64,000 bases of DNA from Owenia fusiformis (Eukaryota; Annelida; Polychaeta; Sabellida; Oweniidae), in the NCBI GenBank assembly GCA_903813345.2, contig CAIIXF020000001.1, positions 54,331,885 through 54,395,884 on the forward strand, read 5' to 3'. Below are positions 33,984 through 47,449 of this stretch, piece after piece; within the stretch, counting starts at the first letter, position 1; each line of letters opens with the position of its first letter. The position numbers were made by a program, and so were the translations under genes. The notes beneath the pieces are model-generated. The model was not told the origin of the DNA, did no database searches, and saw only the letters and a list, made by a program, of their open reading frames with translations.

Positions 33984-35077
33984 ACATATCAACTCAAAAG
34001 GCCTATTTAAAGAGTCACCTCAATGATTCTGGGTTAAAAAACAGTTTCTGCATAATCTTATTTGTCAAATATAGAAAGCCCATGGTAAAATTGATGATTT
34101 TTCTGTCCCTGAGGAAACCCAAGGGATAGACAAGCATTAAATGAGGAGGAACTCTGACAAATCAGAAAGAGACTGAGACACCACTATACAAGGGCCGATC
34201 AAAAAGTTTCTTACTGTTGGCTCTCAATTTTATAATAAGAGGTGTTGGAAGCTCAAACTTTAACATGAGACAGGATAGTTAGTTTGCTTGAAACTTGAAC
34301 CAGTTTAGGCATAGATTTAAACTCTCATTGAGAAACTTCCAAAAAATATTGAAAACAATTTGTGCATGCACATTTTATTAGAAGGTCATAATAAGTCTAA
34401 CCATTGACAACTTAAGAAAAGTAAAACAGCTTACAACGTCCATGGGCTCCATGGCTGTAGGTGGTCTATCAAACAACAAAATAAACATATATTACATGTA
34501 TAAGGTGAAGTTCACACTTTCTCTTGTAGTAAAGTAGGTTATGATGGCATTGGAATCAGAATACTTACAAAGAGTTTGGTTGATTGATGGTAAATTCATT
34601 TAGTGAAGTAACCACAGTTTTTATTCAATGGAATGATAGTATAGTATTATTATTACACTAATTAACAATCAGAATTAGATGCATATCTGTTGGTAAACCT
34701 TTATCACTGGACACAAATCATTTTCTAGACAGAGAACACTTCCATCCATACATTCATCTGACTTGTTAATCCTCCATCCAAAAACTAATAAGTTACAGAA
34801 TTCATTCAAATCTATATGATTATTTGGAATCCTATATTCCCAAGGTGTGTTTCTTATGATGCTGCCCATTGTGCTTTTATACCGTCAAGTATACTTCACA
34901 AAGAATTTGCACAATAGACATACTTAGTAATAAATACAAATCAATACATTAAAGGTTTCTGTCACTCTTTTCATCCCAATCATCAAGTCAGTCATTTGTA
35001 ACTTCTCCTTTTTATCTTCTCTTTCATGTCCTGGAAAGAAAGTGGTCAATAATACAAGGATTCAGGTATAGCATATA
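33984..35077. other. Non-coding stretch
   Basis: No exon found despite looking for a signal-peptide exon for the downstream peroxiredoxin. A phrase near 34190, gggccgatcaaaaagtttct, resembles mariner-type termini, but no partner end was found. Confidence 0.4.
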
Positions 35078-35223
35078 CAGGGTGAGCCAAAAAGATAACC
35101 CAAACAAGAACATAGATCAATTATATATAGAAGGAACAAGGATTGAACAAAGATCAATTATGCCTAATATGACAACCCATGCTGGATGATTGAGTTTTGG
35201 TTATCTTTTTCTGGCTCACCCTG
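35078..35223. mobile_element. 146-bp TA-flanked MITE
   Basis: Ends CAGGGTGAGCCAAAAAGATA and complement of CAGGGTGAGCCAGAAAAAGA, with TATA on both sides (TA or TATA duplication). It is near-palindromic and mariner-type, and has no coding potential. Confidence 0.85.
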
Positions 35224-36352
35224 TATATTCCACCTGGATCCTAACTGACCACTCGTTTGATAATTATTATCAAGTTTTATTGGGTTTTTTCTTGCCAATA
35301 AATGTCAGTGCTAATTATCAAGTTCTGCTGTTGTTTCCAGGCAAGAAATCACCATAGGGTGTTAATACAGTGATTTTTGAAAATTGTCTTCTACTGGTTC
35401 AGGTTTACATAGTGTAACATTCAGTATTCAAATTTATACAGATTCAATTTGAATTTAGAAATTGGGTTTTTAAAACAGAAAAAGTGTTCCACTTAGCAGG
35501 TTTTCCTGTATTTTGTTTATTTTTTGTGTTCTCATTTTGAAGAACATGATATTGCTCTAAATTCTTATCAACTGAACAGAAAACTAATTACTGTACATGT
35601 ATTTTATATTTATTACAAATGTATGACAGTGCAGTTATTCCTCACTCCCATTAATGGCTCATGGCCGTAAGGACTGTTAATAGATGGCAAAAACTAGAGT
35701 AGATTTAATTGTAAACTTTTACACATCAAAATTACTTCAAAAATCTCCCCAAAGATAAATTTCATTGAAAATATCTAAAACCTTTTGATATTGAATTTTC
35801 TTAAAAGAGAGCTTCATCTGCACTTACTAACCTCTGCACTTAGGGTAATAAACTACATTGTATTGTGATCAGGTGATTATGAGTTGTAAGCTATCCACAT
35901 GTCAATTAAATTTGCCAGATAACATATGTTACACTTTACAATGCAACTATAGCTACACATGTCCATTATCACATCAGACAGTTTGAACTCGTGATTCTCA
36001 ATTTCTTCCCTTGAGATATAGTGTTTTAAACCGACTGATTTTGAAAGACTGGAGTACGGTATTTGGCATCTAACAAATTGTTGCAATTTTGTAACCATTG
36101 TGATCATTTGCAATAACTTACCAAGTACAGTGTGTAGTGACATTTTGTCACGAGAATGTCTTCATAGGAAATAATCAGGCAGATGCTTCATGTTTTTTAA
36201 AATCTACTTCATGTGTGTTAAAATCTGCTGACTCATTGAAATGAAGAGGCTGAGTACATTTTAATGAAATCATTATGTGCTATTATAAATGCATGTCACA
36301 ATATTGACATATGATTCATTCAGTGAATTATAGAATTTTATATGCTTTTCAG

Positions 36353-39300
36353 GATCACACTACAGAGATGTCAATGTCACAACTGAGACTCACAAAGCCA
36401 GCACCTGAATGGAGCGGCACTGCTGTTGTGGATCTGGACTTCAAAGATATAAAACTATCAGACTACAAGGGGAAATATCTTGTGTTTTTCTTCTACCCAC
36501 TTGATTTGTGAGTTACATTTTAATTGTTTTAAATTGTGTTTCCTGTTTGTACAATGACACAGCATTTTAAAGAATAAACTAGTAATTACATTCTCTAATG
36601 TTACACTGTATCTATGAATATTGTGAAATCAGATACTTAAATGAAGATGTACATAGTGCGGACATGGAAAATACCAGGACTCATGCCTAATGGCCAAGAC
36701 ATCCATTTGGAAATGTTCTTTCCAGATATTCCACTATCATAATTGGCATTTGGTGTTCTGGTCTGAGTTTCTATAACATTTTGTAAATATGTGCAATAGA
36801 TTAGTGACATTTTTCATGTATGAATGCCTTGTTTTTATGTTTCAGTACATTTGTCTGCCCAACTGAGATTATAGCTTTCAGTGACAGAGTAGAAGAATTC
36901 AGGTCCATCAATTGTGAGGTTGTGGCCTGCTCTACTGATAGCCATTTCTCTCATTTAGCATGGTAAGCTGCCAGAATTATCTTGCAATGAGATGCACCCA
37001 TTTTAGTGCCTATGAGCATTATGAATGAGGGGAGAAAGCATATCTCTGTGATATTCAGCACATGATATATATATGTGCCAGTAATTAATACTTGAGAGTT
37101 TTGCAAAAAATTGTGTATGTAGATTATTTAAAATATTTGACTTACTCTAATTTGTTAAAGTTATTATCCAACTTTAAAGAGTCAGTAAGGTTGACTCGAG
37201 TTTACACTTAGGTTAGAGACTAAGATTTGTGGATGCAATTTTAGTATTCATTCCCAAGGTCAGCATCACCTCATAAAATATAACGAACATGCTAATATGA
37301 CCAAGGCTTATAGCAACCCTATATATTTTACCTGATAGGTCATATTGCTAATGATTTGTTTTATGGTGGGATTATCAAACTCAAACCTTTAACATCAGAC
37401 AATGCATTACAAATATGTAGGGGAGACAATGTGATTAAAGAGAAATAATTGAAAACTGGAGTTCACAGTTACAAACACCTTTCGTGAAGGTTTATGAGTA
37501 CTGCATAAGTTACAAAAAGTAGCACAAATGAGAAAATTTAGATTTTATTGAGACATTATAAGCTGAAAATGTATATCTTCTTCTAGGTGCAACACTCCTA
37601 GAAAGCAAGGGGGTTTGGGCAACATGAAGATCCCTTTGTTGGCTGATAAGACTGGAGAGATTTCTAAAAAATATGCTGTCTATAAGGAAGATGAGGGAAT
37701 TGCCTTTAGGTTTGTATCACTTTGCATTTGCTCGAATAATTTGATTTTGCTCCATTAAAAGAGAGCTTCATCAACAAAATGTTGATGGGCTCCAGCCAGC
37801 ATTGATGTATTATATCAATAGTATTTTATGGAGTTCTGTTGATTCAAAATACATGTGCTGTTTTTTGAGTGGTAATTAGCAAATTTGGTACATTGATAGG
37901 ATTGGTAATTAATTTCCTGAAAATTGTCTACTTTTGACCGATTTTATTCAAACAGTCATGACTTTTTAACTAGCAATCAGATGTTGATCAAATTTTTAGT
38001 ACATGCTGTCAGTATATTGTTCTACCATTTCAAACCATCAAAACATACAAATTCTTGCGTATAGACTAGCAATTACATCATTGATCATGATATCAATGAG
38101 AAAAATAGAATAAAATTAAATAATATTCTATGTAATAATAAAAATAAAATTATACCATCCAAAAACCCAAATTAAATCATAGTTTTCACCTCTTTTTATC
38201 AAGTATCGTTTTCACTGTCCAAATCATTGAATATTTGATCAAAATTGTCCTCAGTAGCCCTAATACATATGAGAGTTCGTGCTCTAGCGGCAGCCATTTT
38301 AAATCCCTTTTTCTTTATTTCAAATAATATTAGAGAAAACATCAGTTTATTATATGAAAAAGTCACGAAATATCATTAACTTCCTGTTACGTTTATGTTT
38401 TTTGCTGTACAAACATAATCCACAAGGTTCGACAGAGCCTGACATCTATAAACACAACGGAAAACTTATCAGCATAGTACATGTATAAAAGTCGTCAGTT
38501 ACCGATAGGATGAATTAGTCAACTTCCCAGTCAAAAGAGTTAATGTTATTATTATAAAGTGTATGTTCTCATTTCATTGATTTGTGGTGTAGGAATCAGG
38601 CATATTACTGTAATCAGTGTTCAAAATCTTTAATCAAGCAGTATTATTTTTCTTACAAAGTAGAAACATAATGTAAAATATACATGAATTATTTTTCCTA
38701 CAAAGTAGAAATATAATGTAAATATAATTTGATGTAACATAATCTTTGCAGAGTTTCTGTGAAATACCACAGACTTATTTGTGGCAAAGACTAGTATATT
38801 GGATCATTATTTAGTCATTGTTTCTCAGAATTAATACCAACTATTCCTTTTTTAGAATTTCCACGATTGTTGAATTCACCACTTCCATTTTGCCCGTTTA
38901 TGTTTAGTAATTTAACCTCATCTGTTGTTAGAAAATCTAATGAAATCTTGAGTTCCTATATCATAATGAAAATTGTTTAAGTATTATTATATTGTTTATT
39001 TATTTTTTAAGAAGATTATATTGTTTATTTGATATTTCAGAGGTTTGTTTATTATTGATGGCAAGGGTGACTTACGCCAGATCACAATCAATGACCTCCC
39101 TGTTGGCAGATCAGTGGATGAGACTCTCAGGCTGGTGCAGGCTTTCCAGTTTACTGACAAACATGGCGAAGGTTCATATTTAAAATCATGTTAAATTTTA
39201 TCTTCTGCTCAAACAATTTATCTCTTCACCCTCTAAGAGAGGCTGCTCCTACATGTATTTTAATCATTTTCTACCTTAACAGTGTAACCTGTTCTCCTCC

Positions 39301-40047
39301 CAGTTTCTGTTTTGCCATTGTACAGACAGAATTTGTGTTTGACATGGATCATTTAAAGAATTGCAGAATTGCAGAATTTTGAATTATTTTCAGTGGACTC
39401 TCATAAGTAATTTTTCATGTATTTTGCCATTGAGGTGAAAAAATCCTGTCAAAGCATTTTCTTCACTCTGACATCAAAGCATTGGGAGAAATATTGCGAT
39501 CAGAGAAACCTATTGTTTCCGCCAATTATTTTACATAAAGGTGGCAGCACTTAAGTGAGATCAATAAATTAAGGATTCCTGTGGATGATAGATGGTGCAT
39601 TTAGTCACAGAGTTAAAGAAGATTGTGAGATTTATAGAAACTTCTCTTCTCTCATAGAATCATCCGCAATATATTCAAATCGATCAGTAGAGAATGTGCA
39701 GTACAGTTGAGTGAACAAATTGTTTTCTAAAGATATCAGTTATTTCAATCATACAAAGGGAATCCTGGAATGTTTGGCTAAATGATTCTATATTATTAAT
39801 TGCACGTAGTTGACTTAAAAATCTAAATGGTTTTTTAGCCTACCTGTTTTATGGTAACGTAAGGTACAGAAAGATGTACTAGTATGCCTGCACAGTGTGT
39901 GCAGCAAGACTTTTAAGACTGAGGAAGAACATTACCAAATGTTTATTTGTTATTTCAGTGTGTCCTGCAGGCTGGAAACCAGGTAAAGAAACAATGAAAG
40001 CAGACCCCAAAGGCAGCAAATCATACTTCTCAAAAGTGAACACATAA
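36353..40047 (+). CDS. PRDX4-like: Typical 2-Cys peroxiredoxin (PRDX1/2/4 group, closest to PRDX4), five exons
   Basis: Exons 36353-36507, 36846-36962, 37587-37709, 39041-39171 and 39959-40047 join with GT-AG sites and matching phases to 204 codons plus TAA. It is a thiol peroxidase that reduces H2O2 and peroxides as an obligate dimer. FTFVCPTE holds the peroxidatic Cys (51, counting from the ATG at 36368) and GEVCPAGW the resolving Cys (172). GGLG and the C-terminal YF mark the hyperoxidation-sensitive eukaryotic type. [11 protein letters not shown] and EVVACSTDS resemble PRDX4. From the internal ATG the protein is 199 aa, the size of cytosolic PRDX1. However, exon 1 is open upstream of that ATG to a good acceptor, and its first residues (DH) match the PRDX4 region before SKPAP. 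So an upstream exon with a signal peptide or another N-terminus is likely. An extra Cys follows the conserved HLAW. Confidence 0.95.
37790..39040. other. Third intron of the peroxiredoxin gene
   Basis: AT-rich. A tandem pair of about 46-bp units (ttcctacaaagtagaaatat type) lies at 38642-38725, and a short duplication (attatattgtttattt) lies just before the acceptor. No embedded gene. Confidence 0.5.
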
Positions 40048-40606
40048 CGCGGACACTCCCTTTGCTATCTCATGCAGTTGCCAAATGTGATTTTATGGAC
40101 TCATTTTTAGTTGATGATTATGATTATGATGTATTGTTCTTTTGAAATTACAAATCATTATTAATCTTTGAGATAGTGATATAGAGTGTTCTGCATATGA
40201 TATAGCTTGGATATTATTACACGTATGATCAATCGTAGCACTTATTGCTTAAAGCAATTGTTAATATCATTGACATAAAGAATATTAAGGATGAACCTGA
40301 GACAACAGGATAAATCATGTATTTCCACCGATCTACCAAGTTCCCTGATTTTGAATGCTTTATCAATTTTTGGGAACTTTGAACTGCTTTGGTCAGTTCA
40401 GTTTCGTTTTGTGATATCTCAATTAAACGTTGATTAATTGAACTCAAATAATGTAATCATTGTAATTTTATTCAATTTCATGAGCCTCTGATCTCAAAAA
40501 CATTGCATTTTGTGTGCAAAACCTTTGTGAAACTTCAATGGAAGAGTAATCTCTGTATTTATTGGGCACTGGGGTCTATGTTTTGTATTATTGTCTCAGT
40601 TACTGT

Positions 40607-40612
40607 AATAAA
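40607..40612 (+). terminator. Polyadenylation signal candidate for the peroxiredoxin gene
   Basis: AATAAA in a tactgtaataaaatactc context about 560 bp after the stop codon. Confidence 0.5.
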
Positions 40613-43600
40613 ATACTCTACCAAGAATTGACATCTGTAATGAACAATCTTCCTGACTTAACCATCTACTTCAAATACGAGCATCTTGTTCAAAATTTGT
40701 TATTCACATAGTGACATTGGACTGCGTTTATATTTGTTAACATCTTACTGTATGCCTTTCGTTCAATACATGTGCATTCCTGCTGTATTTACTAGATTTT
40801 GTTTTGTTGATTCTACAAGAAAACCTGTATATCATCCGAACAGCTCTCTAATCTGAACACCACCACTACTGTACTTTGCACTCTCTGGTGTTTTTAATAC
40901 TCTTTGATTGTTAGTTTTTAGTTGGAATCGTTGCTAGACAGCTAGAGGGAATGTTTCAGCATAACAAGAAAAAGAATTGCCTCGGAGGATAACCAGCCAA
41001 ACGCCAATAGTGTAAATTATTATATACCCAATATGTAACACTAATCCGGATTGGTCAATACCTAGTCACGTGTCCCGAAATAGATTTACTATTTCACTTC
41101 AAAAGTTATATTCCCTCAAATGAAAGAAGCGGGAATATACATTTGAACTATTGTCCGCTGGCGTCAAGATTGCAACTTCTATTACCCTTGGAAACGTCTG
41201 CACATCATCAATGCGCAGACGTACAACAGAAAATTGAGGATAAGCACAAACACAAATCAACTCCGTTCACCATGACTGATGTGCGTGAACGATACAATAT
41301 AAGCAACGTGGATAAAGAAGGAGTATACACCAGATAAAACTACAATTATGGGGTGTAAGAAGATATTTAAAAGTGATGACTGGACCCTGGATGACAACTC
41401 CTGCCAAACATAGGAGGCAAAAACGCCACAAGTCGCGGTTGAAGAAATTGCTAAGTGTTCGACCTGAGTGGCATCAAAAGTACATAACATGCAGAGGCCA
41501 ATATTTTGAGAAAATGTAAAATGGGACACTGTGCAATATACACTAAGTCTAGGATGTTCTCCTAACAATTTACTATCTTAAAATGTATTATTGAGCATGC
41601 TTCTTACAGCTTCACAAAATGGTGTTTGTTGATTAATTATTTCATGTTTTTTAATCATTTCGACGTGACACTAACCTGCCCTACCCTACCCAAACTCACC
41701 AACTTGATTTTGTTATAACATCAACATAGTATTATCAGTCAAAATGAAAATTTGTAGAATAATCAGTGTCTCTTAGGAACATTCACTGAAAATTTCATGG
41801 AAAAATATCAATTATTGATGAAGTTAGAGCATATAGTGCATTACTTTTGGGACAACCTTCGTATTAAAACTATAGTTATAACTTCATTGACATTGAAAAT
41901 AACTTCAGCATTCATCCTCCTAAGATGTCTTGCCTCATGTCTATTAGTATTTCACCTGTGGACGAAAGATAACCCTCAACGGTTTCATCCATGTTCAAAA
42001 CAACTGCAATAAATTATCTTCATGGTCCCTCAATGGTGTGATAACCAGATTAAAGCACTAATAAAGAGTCAAATTGCAAAGTATACAATTAACCTAATGT
42101 AAAACTGCTGGTCATTTGGTCAATTTCTCAAACTTTAATTGAAGGTTAATATGTTAGAGTGTGAAAAAAGTGTTAGAGTCTGAGAAGTTAAAGCTTTATT
42201 CAAGTCCAAAGATGAACCAAATAGTAAAGGACGAGTGTCTTTAAGACCCTATATTAGCCCCTCAGATATTTAGAAGAAATTGTACAGGATATCAAAGAAG
42301 GGACTTTGTTTGATAACCAGGTTAAAAAATTAGGTCATTCTGACATTTATATTTCAAAATATAGGTCATTCTATTAACATATATACATGTAAAATGACTT
42401 TTTGAGGGAAAAATCACTCGTTTCACATTACTATTGTCACTGTTTCTATTAATTATCAAAATAATCATTATTTACAGTCATTTAAGACTTTTTTAATTGA
42501 TCCTCTTGGTATTATCTAACAAAGCATAATGGGCAACATTCGAAAACACATAAAAAAGAATAAGTCAAAAATGCAAAAAATACTGAATAGTGATCTTCTT
42601 TATACTTTATCAAGATCAATTGTCTACAAACATGTGTCAGAAAAGAATATTGAGTTTTTTTATTTACATCACAATGAGAAAGAACAAGGGGCAATATAAA
42701 AAACACATGAAGTAATTAACAAGCCAAAAATGCATATGCTAATGCAATTATATTATTGATCTGCTTTCTTGTGACCAATTGCTCATATACAGTTTGCATT
42801 AAAGTGGCAGTAAAATAGTGAATTTATTATTTCACATAAAATATAACAATTTTTAAAATTATTCATTGACAAAAATGACGCCTGTCATACGAAGATTAAA
42901 TGATTGTACGACAATCATCTCAATTTTGCATATATGAATGTATAGAAAGGAATTACATGTTATTATGTTGTTTAGAGCCATGGTAAAAATATATCGTTCT
43001 CTAGAGGTCATGCTTCACTGCAAGCATAATTATTAGTTCATGAAATGATAATATGAAATAAGAAAATATACTTGAATATATAAAACACAATTGTCACAAT
43101 CATTCTAAGGATTTTCAAGATGGCTGACATCATGTCAATTCATGCTGAAAATTGCATAAAAGTTCTGTTTTTGCACAACGCCTGGTCCTTACCTAGATTT
43201 TTATATATCTCAAGATGTACCTTACCCCCTATCATACCAAATTAGTTCTTACCCGTTCTTGCCAGTCCTACGAAAACGTCGTAAAACGGGCTCAATCTGG
43301 CTGTGGTCGGGAAATATGTCTAAAATAATTAGCTACTTCGTTCATAAACAGTCTTCAATACGTCCATCTCATTCGCAGTGCGTTCAGGTCCCACCACGTC
43401 GGTGTGCAACGTCGTATAACGCGTCCCTTAGGCTAGAAGATCATCATGACCTGATTACAGAACGGTATGGTCGCCATCGAATTTTGAATCGATTCTAAAT
43501 CACATTCCCCGTCTGGGAAAGTCCATGAAGTTCGTAAATAGACCGTAGAACGTTGTAGCTACGTTCATTCAGTTCGCACGCAGTTTAAAACCAATTCGGC

Positions 43601-44102
43601 AACGTTTTGACGATCACCAGAAATTGTTGAGCATGCTCTAAGTTATGGAGGACCTACTCGTTCTAGTACATGTACCTCCCAAATCAACCAAAATATACTT
43701 ATATCAGAAATATTGAATGTTTTTTATTGCTATTTCTCAAAAATATACATATTTATCTACAATATGGTCCTACACATTAAGGAAATTAACGACATAGCCA
43801 TTTTTCAAAAAATGTTAAGTGACCCCAGGGATGTCTATAGCCATTCGTTCTTTGGATTTCAACATTCATCTCACTCCCTTGGTATAGGTAGGCACAGATA
43901 ATGGACCGGGTGGGTTTAAATGTATTTCTAAATATCTACTTTTCATGTCAAATTTAAATGTATCACACCCTGGATAGTTAGGAAGCTCCCACATTCAGCA
44001 TTGTTTATACTGATTTAGACAAGTGAAGCTCTTTATTTTAGATACGCATTAGGCTTTTTTTAAAATCCAAAGATGTAGCTAATTTTAAAGATGGATATTT
44101 TT
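40613..44102. other. Gene-poor stretch
   Basis: Mostly AT-rich intergenic DNA. Small frames at 41143-41337 (+) and 41257-41568 (-) overlap each other and have no recognisable feature. The part 43200-43670 has unusually many CpG words (cgtcgtaaaacgg, cgtcgtataacgcgtc, gtagctacgttc), unlike its surroundings, and may be a young repeat. Confidence 0.4.
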
Positions 44103-44346
44103 AGCTCGCTTGTGAAAACTGGTAATAACCGACCCACTAACTTATATGTCACTCCGTCTGTGTGTCAATACATTGGTGGCTCATTTGTAATCCTCCACTA
44201 GAATTCAAATAGTTTCATTTGAATTAAAATGTCTCAATATAAACGTCTTCCATCGTCCCATAAGCAGCAAAATCTCACCTTGCTTCTAAATAGCGGCCAT
44301 TTTTATTTGCCGAAAATCAGACTTTCAGCTCTCACCGAAGCGAGCT
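44103..44346. mobile_element. 244-bp MITE with AGCTCGCTT ends
   Basis: The left end AGCTCGCTTGTGA pairs with TCACCGAAGCGAGCT at the right, a 13-bp imperfect inverted repeat. The interior includes ccgacccactaacttatatgt. Target duplication not resolved. Confidence 0.55.
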
Positions 44347-44462
44347 CTGTATCCATGGTACTATTTTTCTTGGATAACGAGCATTTCTATTCTTTTCAGT
44401 AATAATGATCGTAATGAGGGGGGGGGGGGGGTAACAGAAATAACAGACGCCTTTACACACAC

Positions 44463-45190
44463 CCCATGCAGACAGATCGCCTTAAATTACATTCGTATGA
44501 TGCGCGACTCGACATTCACCACGAAAATAGAAACATTTTGTCACCCATGAAGCAAATTAATTTTTACTGCTGAGAATAGCATGACGTCTTGATATTTCAA
44601 GGTTAGTTGTTCGAAACGTGATGGCGGTGATTGAAATAACGATGTAAAGACATACATGTCATACAATTAATATTTGAAACACAACTATTATTCGAATTTA
44701 TGATGTATGATGCTACTTTATTACCTTAGGCTTGAAGTACACATCATACTTATGTCCGATCATAAGATGATAGTTGGGTTTCTAATATTAATTGTATAAC
44801 TTATAACTAATACGAGACCAATGTTAATGCTACCAGGGGAAATCTGATCTACAGGCCTTCCTATTTTTACATGTTTTTTTCTGTTTTGAAGAATTCAACA
44901 TGTGATGTAGATTTCTTAGTTTTTCAAAGAAATCTACAAATGTTTCGTTGCGGTTTTATCTTTACATCGTCATTTCAATCACCACAATAATTTTTGGAAC
45001 GAGTTTCCTTGAAATATCAAGACGACATGCCATTCTCATACTTATAGAACTGCATATGACTGTCAATTATAATTTATTAAGCAGTAAAAATGTATTTGCA
45101 TCATATGGGTGACAAACTGTTTCTCCCTTCCTGGTGAATGTCGAGTCTCGCATCATACGAATGTAATTTTAGGCGATCTGTCTGCATGGG
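44463..45190. mobile_element. 728-bp foldback element
   Basis: Arms of about 190-230 bp are reverse complements. The outer 55 bp are nearly identical: cccatgcagacagatcgcc, cattcgtatgatgcg, gactcgacattcacc. Farther in, agtaaaaat, cgtcttgatatttcaagg and tgattgaaatRacgatgtaaaga also pair. There is no frame of note. Confidence 0.85.
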
Positions 45191-45529
45191 ATGATACCTA
45201 AAGAAGAATAAAAACGGGAATTCACATACATGTAGGTTTCCAAATATATGATACACTGATCTTTGTAAAATATACAAATTGGTTTCCAGTCAATTGTTTG
45301 ATCGAACCAAGTTCCACGATTTCATTAAATATGTCCTCCTCTTAATTCTGAGTCAAGTGCTAAACAAAGATGTTTAATTAACACAGAATGTTTTTCCATT
45401 AATAATTAAAACAAAGTACATCTGTATTATGATGGCGTATGACTGTGCATAGGTTAATGCCCTCGATGACTAAGTATATCGTTATAGTATTGCACGTTTG
45501 GCATGGGGATGAAAAGTACGGTATATAGA

Positions 45530-45673
45530 GATTATCCTATATGAGGTTCAGGATATTGGGATTATCCCGAGGCCAATATAATATATCTGCCCGAGGGCCG
45601 TAGGTCCCGAGGGTAGATATATTATATTGGCCAAGGGATAATCCCAATATCTTGAACCGACTATAGGATGATC
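45530..45673. repeat. Long interrupted palindrome P3
   Basis: 144 bp. Paired blocks: GGTTCAgGATATTGGGATTATCCC, GGCCAATATAATATATCT, then GGG..CCC at the centre. They are interrupted by same-reading purine islands: CCC-GA-GGCC faces GGCC-AA-GGG, and CCC-GA-GGG faces CCC-GA-GGG. The loop is ccgtaggt. The frames across it on either strand are by-products. Confidence 0.9.
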
Positions 45674-45947
45674 TGTTTATCCCATACCAATCACATTCTT
45701 CAATTGGCCACAGTTCAGAAACTTTGCAACCAACCGTGGAATTATTTAAAATATTCATGTCCAGTTTTGTATTCTTGTCCGTAGCCGGAATTTCCTGTTC
45801 AAATCTTTGATTATTAACGGGGCATACTGCTCCTTCCATTCATCAAACAGATCGCGATTGTCTGCGTTTTTCTCTATTGTCGTTTACAGTATGCGAAAGT
45901 TACAAACAAAGAACCAAGAATCAATACGGGAACAGCGATTATGACGT

Positions 45948-46008
45948 AGCGGGCAGATATACTATATCTGCCCGCTCGGAGCGGGACGTAAAGCTATATC
46001 TGCCCGCT
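45948..46008. repeat. Palindrome with a third repeated arm
   Basis: AGCGGGCAGATATA-c-TATATCTGCCCGCT (45948-45976) is a perfect 29-bp palindrome. The right arm word TATATCTGCCCGCT recurs at 45995-46008. CCCGCTCGGAGCGGG between them is itself palindromic, so two alternative hairpins are possible. Confidence 0.9.
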
Positions 46009-46137
46009 GATGAAAATATAAGTTTTTACAAACCGGCTTTATGTACCTGTAACACGTCCAAGTATGGGATAAAACCTTTTATTTACATGCATAGAAAGTT
46101 ATGTTTGCGCGTGTTCACAGGGGATGTACCAACTTAA

Positions 46138-47240
46138 GCGTGACAGTTGAACGCGCGTGGTAATTATCACTGAATTTCATAGTTAGACCAACAGAAACCG
46201 CGACGCGCAGTTTAATTAACTTGAGATGCGATACAATGCAAATTCAAATTCCTTGTATTGTACCTAACCGTTACCACGTGTTATAGCGTATACTACATTT
46301 GGATGTTTTGTAGGTTTAACTATGAAATTCACTGTCAAGTTCACTTTCTAGGATACTGTTACAGACATTTACATATAAAAATATCTAGAAACTATAGACC
46401 AGGTTTTTCTGAAACGATGAAAACATCAGTTTGCTCAATTTTCATTATCCTTGTGTTGTACCTTACCCCGCGCGTTCAACTGCCAGGCTTAATTTGGTAC
46501 ACACCCTGTGGTGTTTAGAGATGTGAATTCCACTTCAATAAATGTATATTATTTGATTTTAAAATAATTCGGGAAATATAGTGCATATCCAATTTGTACA
46601 AGGTGTCATTGCTAAGACATGTTTTTCAGTGGTTCAGCGACCTACGCACTAAATAATGTTCTTCTGCATCGTGACATATAATTTGCAATACCACAAATAT
46701 CATTTCCTGCTTTTATTTGAATTGTGGTGTGGAAAACAATAAAAAATGTCAGTGAAAAATAGCATCATGTTTCTGGTCCCTAGATATAATTGACTCCGCA
46801 GAAATCCTAAATACAAAACTAGTTTGGGACCCTGCAAAATGGTGCATTACTCCATGCAATATCAATTCATCCATTAAAATGAACAAAACCAAGACATCGT
46901 TCAAAAACTACAAGTAATCATCAATGTGAGAATATGACGCATTGAAGACCTCTTATTGAATTCTAAGACACTTCAGGGATTCTGTTTAAATTGTGAATAG
47001 TGATGAATCGCCGATGTTAAATATAAATAAAAATGTTCTACATGCATATAGCTTTTGACTTATTACGTAAATGTAAATTGCAATTATGTTTGCATTTAGA
47101 AAGTTAAAGACGTCTGTGTGATTTTGTACAAAATGACAAGCATTAATCGAAGATGCGTTCCTTCCTAAATGCAGTGCTGATATCCGAAAAGTGATGGATT
47201 TCCACATCGCTTGTTTTCGTTTATCACAGTCTGTATAGGC
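46138..47240. other. Non-coding stretch
   Basis: No gene recognised. An 86-codon frame at 46258-46518 has no identifiable feature. Confidence 0.4.
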
Positions 47241-47326
47241 TTTGGATATTTGGGGTTTATCCGGAGGGATATATGCATGCGAAGGTAGATGTGCATATCC
47301 CACGAGGGATAAACCCCATATCCAAA
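47241..47326. repeat. Long interrupted palindrome P4
   Basis: TTTGGATATTTGGGGTTTATCC / GGGATAAACCCCATATCCAAA form outer arms, and GGGATATATGCA / TGCATATCCC form inner arms. The interruption is TCC-gga-GGG facing CCC-acga-GGG, the same design as P3. Confidence 0.9.
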
Positions 47327-47449
47327 CCGACCGTACATAGCTGCTTTATTCTATACCCAGTAGGGTTTTCTAAAAAAAATCTAATTTTTTCTCAATTTTT
47401 CAGATTTTTTCAAACGTTTTTTCAAAAGTTTTTTTCAATTTTTATTTTC

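Noticed and set aside
35877-36143. 88-codon minus-strand frame just before the peroxiredoxin exon
   Set aside because: No recognisable feature, and it lies in the predicted intron or promoter of the plus-strand gene.
41143-41568. Overlapping frames of 64 and 103 codons on opposite strands
   Set aside because: Neither shows a domain, and they overlap each other in a gene-poor stretch.
45537-46137. Frames of 100 and 86 codons on opposite strands
   Set aside because: They run through palindromes P3 and 45948-46008 and are by-products of those structures.
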